DNA of 64,000 nucleotides from Stakelama pacifica (GTDB lineage Bacteria; Pseudomonadota; Alphaproteobacteria; Sphingomonadales; Sphingomonadaceae). The first letter of the stretch is position 1. Every line of letters begins with the position of its first letter. The notes beneath the pieces are model-generated. The model worked only from the letters and a program-made list of their open reading frames with translations. It searched no databases and had not been told where the DNA came from. Positions 52,178 through 61,835 of the stretch are shown here, in pieces. Both the position numbers and the translations under genes were made by a program. Location of the stretch: the NCBI RefSeq assembly GCF_004361835.1, contig NZ_SNWD01000011.1, positions 62,001 to 126,000 of the forward strand, given 5' to 3'.

Positions 52178-52295
52178 CAGCGCCGCGGCCCTGTAGCGCC
52201 GCTTCTAACGCTTTTTGGGCCCCGCATCGGGGCTTCGCGCCGCCACCGCCATATCGGCCCGGCAGCGATATCCCATAACAGGTACAGGAATTTCC

Positions 52296-55034
52296 ATGTT
52301 CGGCAGTCTCGCCAAGACCCTTTTCGGTTCGTCCAATGACCGGTACGTAAAGTCGCTCCGCACTATCGTTGCAAAGATCAACGCGCTCGAACCCGAGCTT
52401 CAGGCGATGAGCGACGAGCAGCTGTCGCACCAGACCGCGAAATTCCGCGAACAGCTCGCCAACGGCACCAGCCTCGACGACATCCTCCCCGAAGCATTCG
52501 CCACGGTGCGCGAAGCATCGGTGCGCGTGCTGGGCATGCGCCATTTCGATGTGCAGATGATCGGCGGTATCGTGCTCCATCGCGGCGAAATCGCCGAGAT
52601 GCGGACGGGCGAGGGTAAGACGCTGGTCGCGACGCTGGGCGTGTATCTCAACGCGCTTCCCGGCAAGGGCATTCACGTCATCACGGTGAACGACTATCTC
52701 GCCGCGCGCGACGCCGAATGGATGGGCCGCGTCTATCGTTTCCTCGGCATGACCGTCGGCGTCATCGTGCCCGATCTTACCGATCAGCAGCGCCGCGATG
52801 CGTATAACAGCGACATCACCTATGGTACGAACAACGAGTTCGGCTTCGACTATCTGCGCGACAATATGAAATATGACCGCGCGTCGATGGTCCAGCGTCC
52901 GTTCGCCATGGCGCTGATCGACGAGGTCGACTCAGTGCTGATCGACGAAGCGCGTACCCCGCTGATCATCTCCGGCCCGACCGACGATCGCTCCGAACTC
53001 TATAAGAGCGTCGATGTGATCGTGAAGCAGCTCGGCGAGGAGGATTACGAAAAGGACGAAAAGCAAAAGTCCATCATGCTGACCGAAGACGGCACCGAAA
53101 AGGTCGAGCGGATGCTCGAAGCTGCCGGGCTTCTGGAAGGCAGCAACCTGTACGATTTCGAAAACACGCAGGTCGTTCATCACGTCAACCAGTCGCTGCG
53201 CGCGAACAAGATGTTCAAGCGCGATACCGACTATATCGTGAAGGACGACAAGGTCGTCATCATCGACGAATTCACCGGTCGCATGATGGATGGTCGCCGC
53301 TGGTCGGAAGGCCTGCATCAGGCGGTCGAGGCGAAGGAGGGCGTGAAGATCGAGCCGGAGAATCAGACGCTCGCTTCGATCACCTTCCAGAATTATTTCC
53401 GCATGTATCCGAAACTGGCGGGCATGACCGGTACTGCTGCGACCGAGGCGGCGGAATTCTACGACATCTACAAGATGAACGTGGTCACCATTCCGACCAA
53501 CCGCCCGATTCAGCGCGTCGATAATGATGATGAATTCTACAAAACTCTGAACGACAAGTTCATCGCGATTGCCCGCGCGATCAAGGAGCACGCCGAAAAG
53601 GGCCAGCCGGTGCTGGTCGGCACCGTCTCGATCGAAAAGTCCGAGCTGCTCAGCGAATTTCTCCAGCGGGAGAAAGTGGCGCACAAGGTGCTGAACGCGC
53701 GCTATCATGAGATGGAAGCGCATATCGTGGCGCAGGCGGGTCGCCTCGGCGCGGTCACTATCGCGACCAATATGGCGGGCCGCGGCACTGATATTCAGCT
53801 GGGCGGCAACCTTGAATTCCGGATGCGCGACGAATTTCCCGAACTGGAAGAGGGTACGCCCGAATATACCGCCAAGGCCGAGCAGATTTCGCAGGAAATC
53901 GAGGATGAGAAGCAGCGCGTGCTCGAAGCAGGCGGTCTGTTCGTGCTCGGTACCGAGCGGCATGAAAGCCGCCGCATCGACAATCAGCTTCGCGGCCGTT
54001 CGGGGCGTCAGGGCGATCCCGGCCTGTCGCGCTTCTATCTCAGCCTTGACGACGATCTGCTGCGCATCTTCGGCCCCGACACACTGTTCGCCCGGATGAT
54101 GCGCAACAATATCGGGGACGGCGAGGCGATCGGCAGCAAATGGCTGACCAAGGCGATCGAAACCGCACAGAAAAAGGTCGAAGCGCGCAACTACGATATC
54201 CGCAAACAGGTCGTCGAATATGATGACGTGATGAACGACCAGCGCAAGGTCATCTATGAACAGCGCAGCGACATCATGGATGCCGACGCGGTCGGCGATA
54301 TCGTTATCGATATGCGTCATGAAACGGTCAATGCGATCGTTGGGGAAGCCTGCCCGCCGGGAACCTATCCCGAACAATGGAACACCGAATTGCTGCGGCT
54401 GCGCGCGCTCGAAGTGCTCAATGTCGATGCGCCGGTCGCCGAATGGATCGAAGCTGAGGACGGGATCGAACCCGAAACCATCGAAGAGCGCGTTCGTGAG
54501 ATGGCCGATGCGGTGGTGGACGCGAAATCGGCCGATATGGATGAAGCGACCTGGGGCCAGATCGAAAAATCGGTGTTGCTCCAGAATCTCGACCATCAGT
54601 GGAAGGAGCATCTGGCGACGCTCGATGCGCTGCGTTCGATCATCCATCTGCGCGCCTATGCCCAGAAAACGCCGATCAACGAATATAAGCAGGAAGCCTT
54701 TGCCCTGTTCGAACGCATGCTGGAAAGCATTCGTGAGGATGTGACCAGGGTGCTGGCCTTTGCCGAATTCAACATGGTGCCGCCGCCGCTTCCCGAAGTG
54801 CCCGATTTCATCACCTCGCATTTCGACCCGCTGACCGGCGAAGACGATACCAACGATATCGATGCTTCGTCCGGTGCGTTCGCGCCGCAGGTCCAGCCGC
54901 CGTTCCAGGTCGCCAATCCGGGCGGCGTCGCGCTGAGCGACGATCCCGCTTCGTGGGAAGGCGTGGTCCCGCGCAACGCGCCATGTCCCTGCGGATCGGG
55001 CCGTAAATATAAGCACTGCCACGGCGCGCTGTAA
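52296..55034 (+). CDS. secA: Preprotein translocase ATPase SecA
   Basis: The motor that drives unfolded precursors through SecYEG. The 912-residue protein has Walker [20 protein letters not shown]-type [22 protein letters not shown], the [19 protein letters not shown] segment, motif [15 protein letters not shown] and the C-terminal zinc domain [17 protein letters not shown] 52296 gives the standard [19 protein letters not shown] start. Confidence 0.97.
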   Translation: MFGSLAKTLFGSSNDRYVKSLRTIVAKINALEPELQAMSDEQLSHQTAKFREQLANGTSLDDILPEAFATVREASVRVLGMRHFDVQMIGGIVLHRGEIAEMRTGEGKTLVATLGVYLNALPGKGIHVITVNDYLAARDAEWMGRVYRFLGMTVGVIVPDLTDQQRRDAYNSDITYGTNNEFGFDYLRDNMKYDRASMVQRPFAMALIDEVDSVLIDEARTPLIISGPTDDRSELYKSVDVIVKQLGEEDYEKDEKQKSIMLTEDGTEKVERMLEAAGLLEGSNLYDFENTQVVHHVNQSLRANKMFKRDTDYIVKDDKVVIIDEFTGRMMDGRRWSEGLHQAVEAKEGVKIEPENQTLASITFQNYFRMYPKLAGMTGTAATEAAEFYDIYKMNVVTIPTNRPIQRVDNDDEFYKTLNDKFIAIARAIKEHAEKGQPVLVGTVSIEKSELLSEFLQREKVAHKVLNARYHEMEAHIVAQAGRLGAVTIATNMAGRGTDIQLGGNLEFRMRDEFPELEEGTPEYTAKAEQISQEIEDEKQRVLEAGGLFVLGTERHESRRIDNQLRGRSGRQGDPGLSRFYLSLDDDLLRIFGPDTLFARMMRNNIGDGEAIGSKWLTKAIETAQKKVEARNYDIRKQVVEYDDVMNDQRKVIYEQRSDIMDADAVGDIVIDMRHETVNAIVGEACPPGTYPEQWNTELLRLRALEVLNVDAPVAEWIEAEDGIEPETIEERVREMADAVVDAKSADMDEATWGQIEKSVLLQNLDHQWKEHLATLDALRSIIHLRAYAQKTPINEYKQEAFALFERMLESIREDVTRVLAFAEFNMVPPPLPEVPDFITSHFDPLTGEDDTNDIDASSGAFAPQVQPPFQVANPGGVALSDDPASWEGVVPRNAPCPCGSGRKYKHCHGAL

Positions 55035-55060
55035 CCTCGCTCCCGTTCGGATCGCGGTTC

Positions 55061-55158
55061 CGTCACCCCGGACTTGTTCCGGGGTCCACGGGGCGGCAAG
55101 AGTCCGCGCTGTTATTGATGGCGAAACGGTGGATGCCGGAACCAGTCCGGCATGACGA
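55061..55158. repeat. REPIN-like pair: two inverted copies of repeat B around a spacer
   Basis: Left arm 55061-55091 (CGTCACCCCGGACTTGTTCC and following GGGGTCCACGG) and right arm 55128-55158 (GGTGGATGCCGGAACCAGTC and following CGGCATGACGA) are inverse-complement versions of one element. Each has its own hairpin, and about 36 bases separate them. A single copy is at 19755-19785. Confidence 0.78.
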
Positions 55159-55213
55159 CCGAATTGAATGGTGGTGCGATTCGTCAATGATCGCACCCCG
55201 TCGCGCCGAACAC

Positions 55214-55252
55214 AAAAAGCCCGCTGCCGAAATCCCGGCAGCGGGCTTTTTT
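55214..55252. terminator. Bidirectional Rho-independent terminator between secA and the lipoprotein gene
   Basis: GCCCGCTGCCG (55219-55229) pairs with CGGCAGCGGGC (55236-55246), with AAAAA before and TTTTTT after, so it works on both strands for the convergent genes. Confidence 0.93.
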
Positions 55253-55312
55253 ACACGATCGAACGCAGGCGTCTTAAATCGGACTGCAATAAGCGTTGTT
55301 CACCGCCACCCG

Positions 55313-55403
55313 CCGTCGCGAGAAGCGCAGCGCCGGAGCGATCCGGAGCGATGGTGCCCGCAGCGCCGGATTGCCGCGCCCCTGCGGGGCTCGCAATGAC
55401 GAT
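55313..55403. repeat. Dispersed repeat A, copy 4
   Basis: Starts CGTCGCGAG near 55313, contains GGATTGCCGCGCCCCTGCGG and ends CTCGCAATGACGAT (55390-55403), the same right end as copy 1. Confidence 0.77.
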
Positions 55404-55428
55404 GATGCCGTAGCAATGAAGGTTGGTA

Positions 55429-56016
55429 TCAGCCGTCCTTCGGCATCTTGATCGTCGGTCCCAGATTGTCGATCACCGACCGCGCATCGAAGGCACGAAC
55501 ATTATCGGCTGGCTTCGGTCCCTTGCCCATCACGATCTCGGTCATCGCCTGATAGCGATCCACGGTGCGCACATCGACCTGATTGCCCCAGAACGGATCG
55601 CCATAGGGACCCCAGCCGCCCCAGCCCCATGCGGGACGATAGAAACGCCAATACGGGCTCCAGCCCGCATAGGGGCCGAATCCGAACGGCTGATTGACAT
55701 AGGTGCGCGAATCCTTCTCGGTATCGCGATCGGCCATGATGAAATAATCATAGCCTTTTTCCAGCGTCAGCTCAGCGGCGCGATACAGAAGATAGCGCTC
55801 GACCGTCTCACGCGAAGTCAGGCTGTTGCCGGAGAACATGACCCGATACCGGTTCGATTCGATCTGCTGATCGCTATAGCCGTTATCGTTGATGCCGCCG
55901 ATGCCGGGTGCCGGGCGGTACGGGGTCGGCGTGGCGCAACCCGCCGTCAGCAGAAGTGCTGCAAGAGCGGTTCCGGCGAGTGCCGACCGCAAAGGTGATT
56001 TTGTACGCGTGGTCAT
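55429..56016 (-). CDS. Lipoprotein of the CC0125/CC1285 family
   Basis: A 195-residue lipoprotein with a signal peptide and lipobox LTAG-C27. The conserved segment GYSDQQIESNRYRVMFSGNSLTSRETVERYLLYRAAELTLEKGYDYFIM is typical of this alphaproteobacterial family. A Gly/Trp/Tyr-rich stretch follows (about 105-135, GWSPYWRFYRPAWGWGG), then a short C-terminal region. The function is unknown. ATG 56016 is chosen because it gives a proper signal peptide. Confidence 0.85.
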   Translation of the reverse strand: MTTRTKSPLRSALAGTALAALLLTAGCATPTPYRPAPGIGGINDNGYSDQQIESNRYRVMFSGNSLTSRETVERYLLYRAAELTLEKGYDYFIMADRDTEKDSRTYVNQPFGFGPYAGWSPYWRFYRPAWGWGGWGPYGDPFWGNQVDVRTVDRYQAMTEIVMGKGPKPADNVRAFDARSVIDNLGPTIKMPKDG

Positions 56017-56184
56017 CCAATCCTCCAATGCCGGCAATCAATGACCTTTTTGCGCGCCGGCGAACAGCCCCTTAAACGAAATACATACCGGAATGGTCCG
56101 GCTCCAATTGCGATATGATGTGCCATAAGTCCGATTGACGGAAGCTGAACGGAGCCACGGCAATTCGATTTCGGATAAGCAATA

Positions 56185-57099
56185 TCAATCACTTAACGAA
56201 ATATCTTTCGCGATATTTTCGCCCATCAGCGTGCCCCGGTGGGCCGCAACCAGATCGACCAGCCAGCGACTCATTGCCTGAACCTGCGGGAAGCTGCGCG
56301 TATCGCGATGCGTGGTGAGCCAGAAGCTGCGCCGAACGCGGATTTCGGGCAGGATCGCGACCAGTTCGCGATCGGCATCGGCGATGAAACAGGGGAGCAT
56401 CCCGATCCCAGCGCCCGCCGCGATCAGGCGGTGCTGTGCATTGATGCTGGAGGATCGAAGCGTTGCATGCGCTGCCATCGGCAATTCGTCGAGATAGCGC
56501 AACTCGGGCGCATAGACGATATCGGGAACATAGCCGATGATGCGGTGTGCGGGCAGCATGTCGCTGTCCAGGATCTGACCATGGCGGTCGAGATAAGATC
56601 GTGCCGCATAAAAGCGCAGCCGGTAATCGGTCAGCTTCTGCGCGACCAGCGGCCCTTTTCTTGGCCTTGCCAGCAATATGGCAAGGTCGGTTTCGCGGCG
56701 CGAGGGATTGAGGAAGCCGCTATTGGCGACCAGATCGATCTCCAGCGCCGGATAGGCCTGCGCGAACTCGCCGAGATGGCGGCTGATGAACCACGTGCCG
56801 AAACCCTCAGCCACGCTGATCCGGATCGAACCCGCAATCTCGGTCTCGCGCTGCGACGCCGCCTCGCCCTCGGCGGCGAGCGTGGCCATCGCTTCGGCGC
56901 GGCTCAGCAGGCGGCGGCCCGGCTGAGTGAGGATCTGCCCCTGCGCGGTCTGTTCGAACAGGCGAACGCCCAGATCGCGCTCCAGCCGCCGTATCCGCCG
57001 TCCTACGGTGGTGGCATCGGCGTGCAGCGCCTGCGCTGCTTGCGCCAGTTGCCCGTGCCGTGCGACGGCGAGAAAATAGGGAAGGTCACCCCAGTCCAT
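56185..57099 (-). CDS. LysR-family transcriptional regulator, divergent from the valine operon
   Basis: A 304-residue regulator with an N-terminal winged helix-turn-helix (about 1-60, LAQAAQALHADATTVGRRIRRLERDLGVRLFEQ) and a LysR effector-binding domain. It is divergently placed to mmsA with 115 bases between start codons, which contain two inverted repeats, so it most likely controls the valine-degradation operon and itself. The effector could be a 3-hydroxyisobutyrate-type intermediate (inference). Confidence 0.88.
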   Translation of the reverse strand: MDWGDLPYFLAVARHGQLAQAAQALHADATTVGRRIRRLERDLGVRLFEQTAQGQILTQPGRRLLSRAEAMATLAAEGEAASQRETEIAGSIRISVAEGFGTWFISRHLGEFAQAYPALEIDLVANSGFLNPSRRETDLAILLARPRKGPLVAQKLTDYRLRFYAARSYLDRHGQILDSDMLPAHRIIGYVPDIVYAPELRYLDELPMAAHATLRSSSINAQHRLIAAGAGIGMLPCFIADADRELVAILPEIRVRRSFWLTTHRDTRSFPQVQAMSRWLVDLVAAHRGTLMGENIAKDISLSD

Positions 57100-57100
57100 T

Positions 57101-57120
57101 CACCTGCAATAATGCAGGTG
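57101..57120. promoter_or_regulatory. Palindrome overlapping the LysR gene leader
   Basis: CACCTGCA (57101-57108) and TGCAGGTG (57113-57120) form a perfect eight-base inverted repeat with the spacer ATAA, two bases upstream of the LysR start codon. On the minus strand its right part includes AGGTG, which doubles as the ribosome-binding site. It is a good candidate autoregulatory operator. Confidence 0.55.
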
Positions 57121-57159
57121 CCTCCTGCAAATCCACCCATTGTTCGAAGCGGGCGGACC

Positions 57160-57175
57160 TGTCACGCCGGTGACA
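57160..57175. promoter_or_regulatory. Second inverted repeat, upstream of mmsA
   Basis: TGTCAC (57160-57165) and GTGACA (57170-57175) with spacer GCCG, 40 bases before the mmsA start. It may be a second regulator site in the shared LysR/mmsA control region. Confidence 0.45.
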
Positions 57176-57214
57176 AGTTAAAGCCATACCAATTTCGCGA
57201 TCAGGAGAGCGACC

Positions 57215-58711
57215 ATGCGCATCATCGATCATGTCATTTCGGGCCATAGCGGCGGCGGTTCGGGCCGCAGCCACGATGTTTTCGATCCCAATAGCGGCGA
57301 GGTTCAGGCCCGCGTCAATCTGGGCACCAGCGCCGATCTCGACGCTGCCGTTGCCGCCGCGCAAAAGGTGCAGCCCGGATGGGCCGCGACCAATCCGCAG
57401 CGGCGCGCGAGGGTTATGTTCAAATTCAAGCAATTGCTTGAAGAGAATATGCAGGAGCTGGCCGAACTGCTCGCCTCCGAACATGGCAAGGTGGTCGAGG
57501 ATGCGAAGGGCGATGTTCAGCGTGGGCTGGAGGTCATCGAATTCGCCTGCGGCATCCCGCAAGCGCTGAAGGGCGAATATACGCAAGGGGCAGGGCCGGG
57601 CATCGATGTCTATTCGATGCGTCAGCCGCTTGGCATCGGCGCGGGCATCACCCCGTTCAACTTCCCGGCAATGATCCCGATGTGGATGTTCGGCATGGCG
57701 ATCGCCTGCGGCAATGCCTTCATCCTGAAGCCGTCGGAGCGCGATCCGTCGGTTCCCGTTCGTCTTGCCGAGTTGTTCCTTGAAGCCGGCGCGCCCGAAG
57801 GGCTTTTGCAGGTCGTGCACGGTGACAAGGAAATGGTCGATGCGATCCTCGACCACCCGGCAATCAGCGCGGTCAGCTTTGTCGGATCGTCGGACATTGC
57901 CCATTATGTCTATAATCGCGGTGTCGCCGCCGGAAAGCGGATTCAGGCAATGGGCGGTGCCAAGAACCACGGCATCATCATGCCCGATGCCGATCTGGAT
58001 CAGGCGGTCAGCGATCTGATCGGTGCCGCTTATGGCTCGGCTGGCGAACGCTGCATGGCGCTGCCGGTCGTGGTGCCGGTGGGCGAGGATACGGCCGAGC
58101 GGCTGCGCGAGAAACTGCTCCCGGCCATAGACAAGCTGCGTCCCGGCATCTCCAGCGACCCTGAAGCGCAATATGGCCCGGTCGTTACCGCCGAGCATCG
58201 CACCCGCGTTGAAAACTGGATTCAGAAGGGCGTCGACGAAGGTGCCGAACTGGTCGTCGATGGCCGCGGCTTCACGCTGCAGGGGCATGAAAAGGGCTTT
58301 TTCATGGGGCCGAGCCTGTTCGACCATGTGACGCCCGACATGGAAAGCTATCGCGAGGAAATCTTCGGCCCCGTGCTGCAGATCGTCCGCGCCGCTTCGT
58401 TCGAAGAGGCGCTCGAACTCCCCTCGAAACATCAGTACGGCAATGGCGTCGCGATCTTCACCCGCAACGGCCATGCAGCGCGTGAATTTGCGAGCCGGGT
58501 GAATGTCGGCATGGTCGGCATCAATGTTCCGATTCCGGTGCCGGTCAGCTATCACAGCTTTGGCGGGTGGAAGCGTTCGGCATTTGGCGACCAGAACCAA
58601 TATGGCATGGAAGGGCTGCGTTTCTGGACGAAGGTGAAGACCGTGACCCAGCGCTGGCCCGACGGGTCGGCCACGGGCGAAAATGCCTTCGTCATCCCGA
58701 CCATGGGGTGA
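57215..58711 (+). CDS. mmsA: CoA-acylating methylmalonate-semialdehyde dehydrogenase
   Basis: Converts methylmalonate semialdehyde to propionyl-CoA with NAD and CoA, the last step of valine degradation. The 498-residue aldehyde dehydrogenase has GAGITPFNFPAMIPMWMFG, the SFVGSSDIAHYV cofactor segment and catalytic C280 in GSAGERCMALP, all typical of MmsA. CAGGAGAG precedes the ATG. It heads the operon. Confidence 0.95.
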   Translation: MRIIDHVISGHSGGGSGRSHDVFDPNSGEVQARVNLGTSADLDAAVAAAQKVQPGWAATNPQRRARVMFKFKQLLEENMQELAELLASEHGKVVEDAKGDVQRGLEVIEFACGIPQALKGEYTQGAGPGIDVYSMRQPLGIGAGITPFNFPAMIPMWMFGMAIACGNAFILKPSERDPSVPVRLAELFLEAGAPEGLLQVVHGDKEMVDAILDHPAISAVSFVGSSDIAHYVYNRGVAAGKRIQAMGGAKNHGIIMPDADLDQAVSDLIGAAYGSAGERCMALPVVVPVGEDTAERLREKLLPAIDKLRPGISSDPEAQYGPVVTAEHRTRVENWIQKGVDEGAELVVDGRGFTLQGHEKGFFMGPSLFDHVTPDMESYREEIFGPVLQIVRAASFEEALELPSKHQYGNGVAIFTRNGHAAREFASRVNVGMVGINVPIPVPVSYHSFGGWKRSAFGDQNQYGMEGLRFWTKVKTVTQRWPDGSATGENAFVIPTMG

Positions 58712-58792
58712 TGCGCCGCGCGCCACGCCGACACGATAATTTCGCCGGGCGGGAAGCATGTCTCGTCCGGTTTGAGCTAAGCCGGAACGCAC

Positions 58793-59938
58793 ATGACCGA
58801 TCAATTCGACCTTAATGAGGACCAGCGCGCGATTCAGGAGATGGCGCGCAAATTTACTGCCGATCGCATTACCCCCAATGCGGGCGAATGGGACGAGAAA
58901 CACATCTTCCCGCGCGACGTAATCAAGGAAGCGGCGGAGCTGGGCTTTGCCGCGATTTACGTGTCCGAGGAATCGGGTGGCATCAATCTGGGGCGGCTGG
59001 AGGCGGCGCTGATCATGGAGGCGATGGCCTATGGCTGCCCCTCGACCAGCGCCTTCATCTCGATCCACAATATGGCGTCGTGGATGATCGACCGGTTCGG
59101 GTCGGACACGGTGAAGGGAAAATACCTCCCCGATCTCGTCACCATGGACCGGATGGCGAGCTATTGCCTGACCGAACCGTCCTCGGGTTCGGATGCCGCC
59201 GCGCTGAAGACCAAGGCGATCAAGGACGGCGATCACTATGTCCTCAATGGATCGAAACAGTTTATTTCGGGCGGCGGCGAAAACGAAGTGTACGTCGTCA
59301 TGGTCCGCACGGGCGAGGACGGGCCGAAGGGCATTTCGTGCATGGTCGTCGAAAAAGACATGCCCGGTGTCAGCTTCGGCGCACAGGAGCGCAAGCTTGG
59401 CTGGCATTCGCAGCCGACCGCTCAGGTAAATTTCGAAGACGTACGCGTGCCCGTCGAAAACCTTGTCGGTAGCCAGGGCGAGGGGTTTCGCATCGCCATG
59501 ATGGGCCTCGACGGCGGCCGCCTGAACATCGGTGCCTGCTCGCTGGGCGGTGCGCAGCGCTGCCTCGATGAAGCGGTTCGCTATACGAAGGAGCGCGAGC
59601 AGTTCGGCAAGCGGATCGCCGATTTTCAGAACACCCAGTTCATGCTGGCCGATATGGAGACCGAGCTTCAGGCCGCGCGCTACCTGCTCTATGTCGCCGC
59701 AGCCAAGGTCACCGCGAACGCCCCCGACAAGACGCGCTTTGCCGCAATGGCCAAACGCCTCGCCACCGACACGGGATCGAAAGTCGTCAACGACGCGCTG
59801 CAGCTGCATGGCGGCTATGGCTATCTGATGGACTATCCGGTCGAGCGTTTCTGGCGCGACCTGCGCGTCCATTCGATTCTGGAGGGCACGAACCAGATCA
59901 TGCGGATGATCGTCGGCCGCGACATGCTGCGCCAATAG
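58793..59938 (+). CDS. Acyl-CoA dehydrogenase, probable isobutyryl-CoA dehydrogenase
   Basis: A flavoenzyme of 381 residues that oxidises isobutyryl-CoA to methacrylyl-CoA in this pathway. It has the family segments AIYVSEESGGI, YCLTEPSSGSDAAALKTKA and the QLHGGYGYLMDYPVERFWRDLR signature. The catalytic base is E364 in ILEGTNQI, the usual position for short-chain acyl-CoA dehydrogenases. Operon position decides the substrate prediction. It starts 81 bases after mmsA. Confidence 0.9.
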   Translation: MTDQFDLNEDQRAIQEMARKFTADRITPNAGEWDEKHIFPRDVIKEAAELGFAAIYVSEESGGINLGRLEAALIMEAMAYGCPSTSAFISIHNMASWMIDRFGSDTVKGKYLPDLVTMDRMASYCLTEPSSGSDAAALKTKAIKDGDHYVLNGSKQFISGGGENEVYVVMVRTGEDGPKGISCMVVEKDMPGVSFGAQERKLGWHSQPTAQVNFEDVRVPVENLVGSQGEGFRIAMMGLDGGRLNIGACSLGGAQRCLDEAVRYTKEREQFGKRIADFQNTQFMLADMETELQAARYLLYVAAAKVTANAPDKTRFAAMAKRLATDTGSKVVNDALQLHGGYGYLMDYPVERFWRDLRVHSILEGTNQIMRMIVGRDMLRQ

Positions 59939-59956
59939 CATCGAAAGGAAAACAAC

Positions 59957-61003
59957 ATGACCGACGATGTTCGCATCGAAACCGAGGGGAAGGCGGCGCG
60001 TATCCGCCTGAACCGGCCAAAGGCGATCCACGCGCTCAACACGCCGATGTGCCTCGCCATGGCGGATGCGCTGGCGGAGTGGCGCGCCGATACGGCAATC
60101 GAGGCGGTGCTGATCGACCATGCCGAAGGGCGCGGCTTCTGCGCTGGCGGCGATATCCGCATGGTGCAGGAATCGGGCAAGGGTGACGGCGCGGCGGCGC
60201 GCGAATTCTTCCGCGAAGAATATCGCATGAACCATATGCTGTTCACTTACGCCAAGCCGGTCGTGGCGTTCATGGACGGCATCACCATGGGCGGCGGCGT
60301 CGGCATTTCGCTGCCCGCCAAATATCGCGTGGCGACCGAAAATACGAAGCTTGCTATGCCCGAAACCGGGATCGGCCTGTTTCCCGATGTCGGCGGTGGC
60401 TGGTATCTTTCGCGCCTTGACGGGCGGATGGGCGAATATCTCGCGCTGACCGGCGCGCGGATCGATGGTGCTGAGTGTCTCGCACTTGGTCTTGCCACCC
60501 ATTATCTTCCCTCGGAAACGCTGGAAGAGGCAAAGCGCCGCATCGCCGACGATCCCCAGACGATTGAGGCGGTGCTGGGCGAACTCTCGGTCGAGGCGCC
60601 GCCTGCGAAGATACTGGAGCACCGCGAGACGATCGACCGGCTGTTCGCATCCGACCGGCTGGAAGACATTTATGTCGCGCTGGAAGAGCACGGCAGCGAA
60701 TGGGCGAATGCGCAGCTCACCACGCTGCGCACCAAATCGCCGCAAACGATGAAGGTCGCGCTGAAACTGCTCGCCGACGGGCGGACCATGCCGACGTTCG
60801 AAGACGAGATGCGGCAGGAATTCGCGGTTGCCGCGCATGTCTGCCAGCGTCACGATTTTATCGAAGGGGTGCGCGCCGTCCTGATCGACAAGGACAATGC
60901 GCCCAAATGGAACCCGGCGACGCCCGAAGCGGTCAGCGCGCATATGATCGACCAGATTTTCGCGCCGCTGCCCGATGACGAGGCATGGACGCCGCACCGC
61001 TGA
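59957..61003 (+). CDS. Enoyl-CoA hydratase/isomerase family protein, probable 3-hydroxyisobutyryl-CoA hydrolase
   Basis: A 348-residue crotonase-fold protein, longer than a hydratase (about 260). It has [18 protein letters not shown], the [37 protein letters not shown] signature typical of 3-hydroxyisobutyryl-CoA hydrolases, and a C-terminal extension (about 230-345). It should release 3-hydroxyisobutyrate, the substrate of MmsB. It starts 18 bases after the dehydrogenase gene. Confidence 0.9.
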   Translation: MTDDVRIETEGKAARIRLNRPKAIHALNTPMCLAMADALAEWRADTAIEAVLIDHAEGRGFCAGGDIRMVQESGKGDGAAAREFFREEYRMNHMLFTYAKPVVAFMDGITMGGGVGISLPAKYRVATENTKLAMPETGIGLFPDVGGGWYLSRLDGRMGEYLALTGARIDGAECLALGLATHYLPSETLEEAKRRIADDPQTIEAVLGELSVEAPPAKILEHRETIDRLFASDRLEDIYVALEEHGSEWANAQLTTLRTKSPQTMKVALKLLADGRTMPTFEDEMRQEFAVAAHVCQRHDFIEGVRAVLIDKDNAPKWNPATPEAVSAHMIDQIFAPLPDDEAWTPHR

Positions 61004-61017
61004 TACGGAGACAAGAC

Positions 61018-61794
61018 ATGGCAGACTATGAAACGATCAAAGTCGAACAGCACGGCCGCGTAACGCTGATCACGCTCGACCGGCCAAACGCGCTGAACGC
61101 GCTCAACAGTCAGGTGCTCGCCGATCTGCTCGACGCTATGGCGGCATTCGACGCCGATCCCGAACAGGGGTGCGCGGTGATCACGGGAAGCGAAAAGGCG
61201 TTCGCCGCCGGTGCCGATATCAAGGAGATGCAGGCGCAGGGCTTTGCCGATATGTATGGCAGCGATTTCTTCGCCGGATGGGACCGCTTCACGCGTACGC
61301 GCAAACCGGTGATCGCGGCAGTGGCCGGCTATGCGCTGGGCGGCGGGTGCGAGCTTGCCATGATGTGCGACTTCATCCTTGCCGCCGATACCGCGAAGTT
61401 CGGACAGCCTGAGATCAAACTAGCCGTCAGCCCCGGCATGGGCGGGTCGCAGCGCCTGACGCGCGCGGTGGGCAAGGCAAAGGCCATGGAGATGTGCCTC
61501 ACCGGCCGGATGATGGATGCCGAGGAAGCCGAGCGCGCTGGCCTCGTCAGCCGGATCATCCCCGCCGCCGATCTGGTCGAGGAAGCTGTGAAGACGGCCA
61601 CTACGATCGCTTCCATGGCGCCGCTTGCCGTGCTGGCCAACAAGGAAATGGTCAACGCCGCGTTCGAAACCGGCCTGCAACAGGGCGTGCAGTTCGAACG
61701 CCGCCTGTTCCACGGCCTGTTCGGCACCGAGGATCAGGCGGAGGGCATGAGCGCCTTTGTCGAAAAGCGTGAGGGGCAGTGGAAGGGCAAATAA
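61018..61794 (+). CDS. Enoyl-CoA hydratase
   Basis: A 258-residue crotonase. It has [11 protein letters not shown] and [46 protein letters not shown], with both catalytic glutamates (the E of GGGCELAM and the E of GQPEIKL). In this operon it would hydrate methacrylyl-CoA to 3-hydroxyisobutyryl-CoA. ATG 61018 is chosen from its placement 14 bases after the preceding gene with GGAG just upstream. Confidence 0.93.
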   Translation: MADYETIKVEQHGRVTLITLDRPNALNALNSQVLADLLDAMAAFDADPEQGCAVITGSEKAFAAGADIKEMQAQGFADMYGSDFFAGWDRFTRTRKPVIAAVAGYALGGGCELAMMCDFILAADTAKFGQPEIKLAVSPGMGGSQRLTRAVGKAKAMEMCLTGRMMDAEEAERAGLVSRIIPAADLVEEAVKTATTIASMAPLAVLANKEMVNAAFETGLQQGVQFERRLFHGLFGTEDQAEGMSAFVEKREGQWKGK

Positions 61795-61835
61795 CGCTCT
61801 CGCCCCGCTCGCCAAAGCAATAGAGGATCAATGAA

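Larger units (their letters stand above)
55035..55428. other. 394-base gap after secA: repeats and a bidirectional terminator, no gene
   Basis: It contains a pair of inverted repeat-B elements (55061-55158), a bidirectional terminator (55214-55252) and a repeat-A copy (55313-55403). The rest shows no coding signal. Confidence 0.8.

Noticed and set aside
51678..52295. A longer minus-strand open frame upstream of argJ
   Set aside because: It is Arg/His-rich without a domain, and it is antisense to the small plus-strand frame with a credible hydrophobic N-terminus; the argJ start is fixed at 51677 by its ribosome-binding site.
52932..55196. A long minus-strand open frame across secA
   Set aside because: secA is certain on the plus strand; the antisense translation has no domain signature.
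57086..60997. A very long open frame (about 1300 codons) on the minus strand across the valine operon
   Set aside because: It lies antisense to four well-supported enzymes with full motifs. It is rich in Arg/His/Gly/Pro without any recognisable domain, as expected for a shadow frame in GC-rich DNA.
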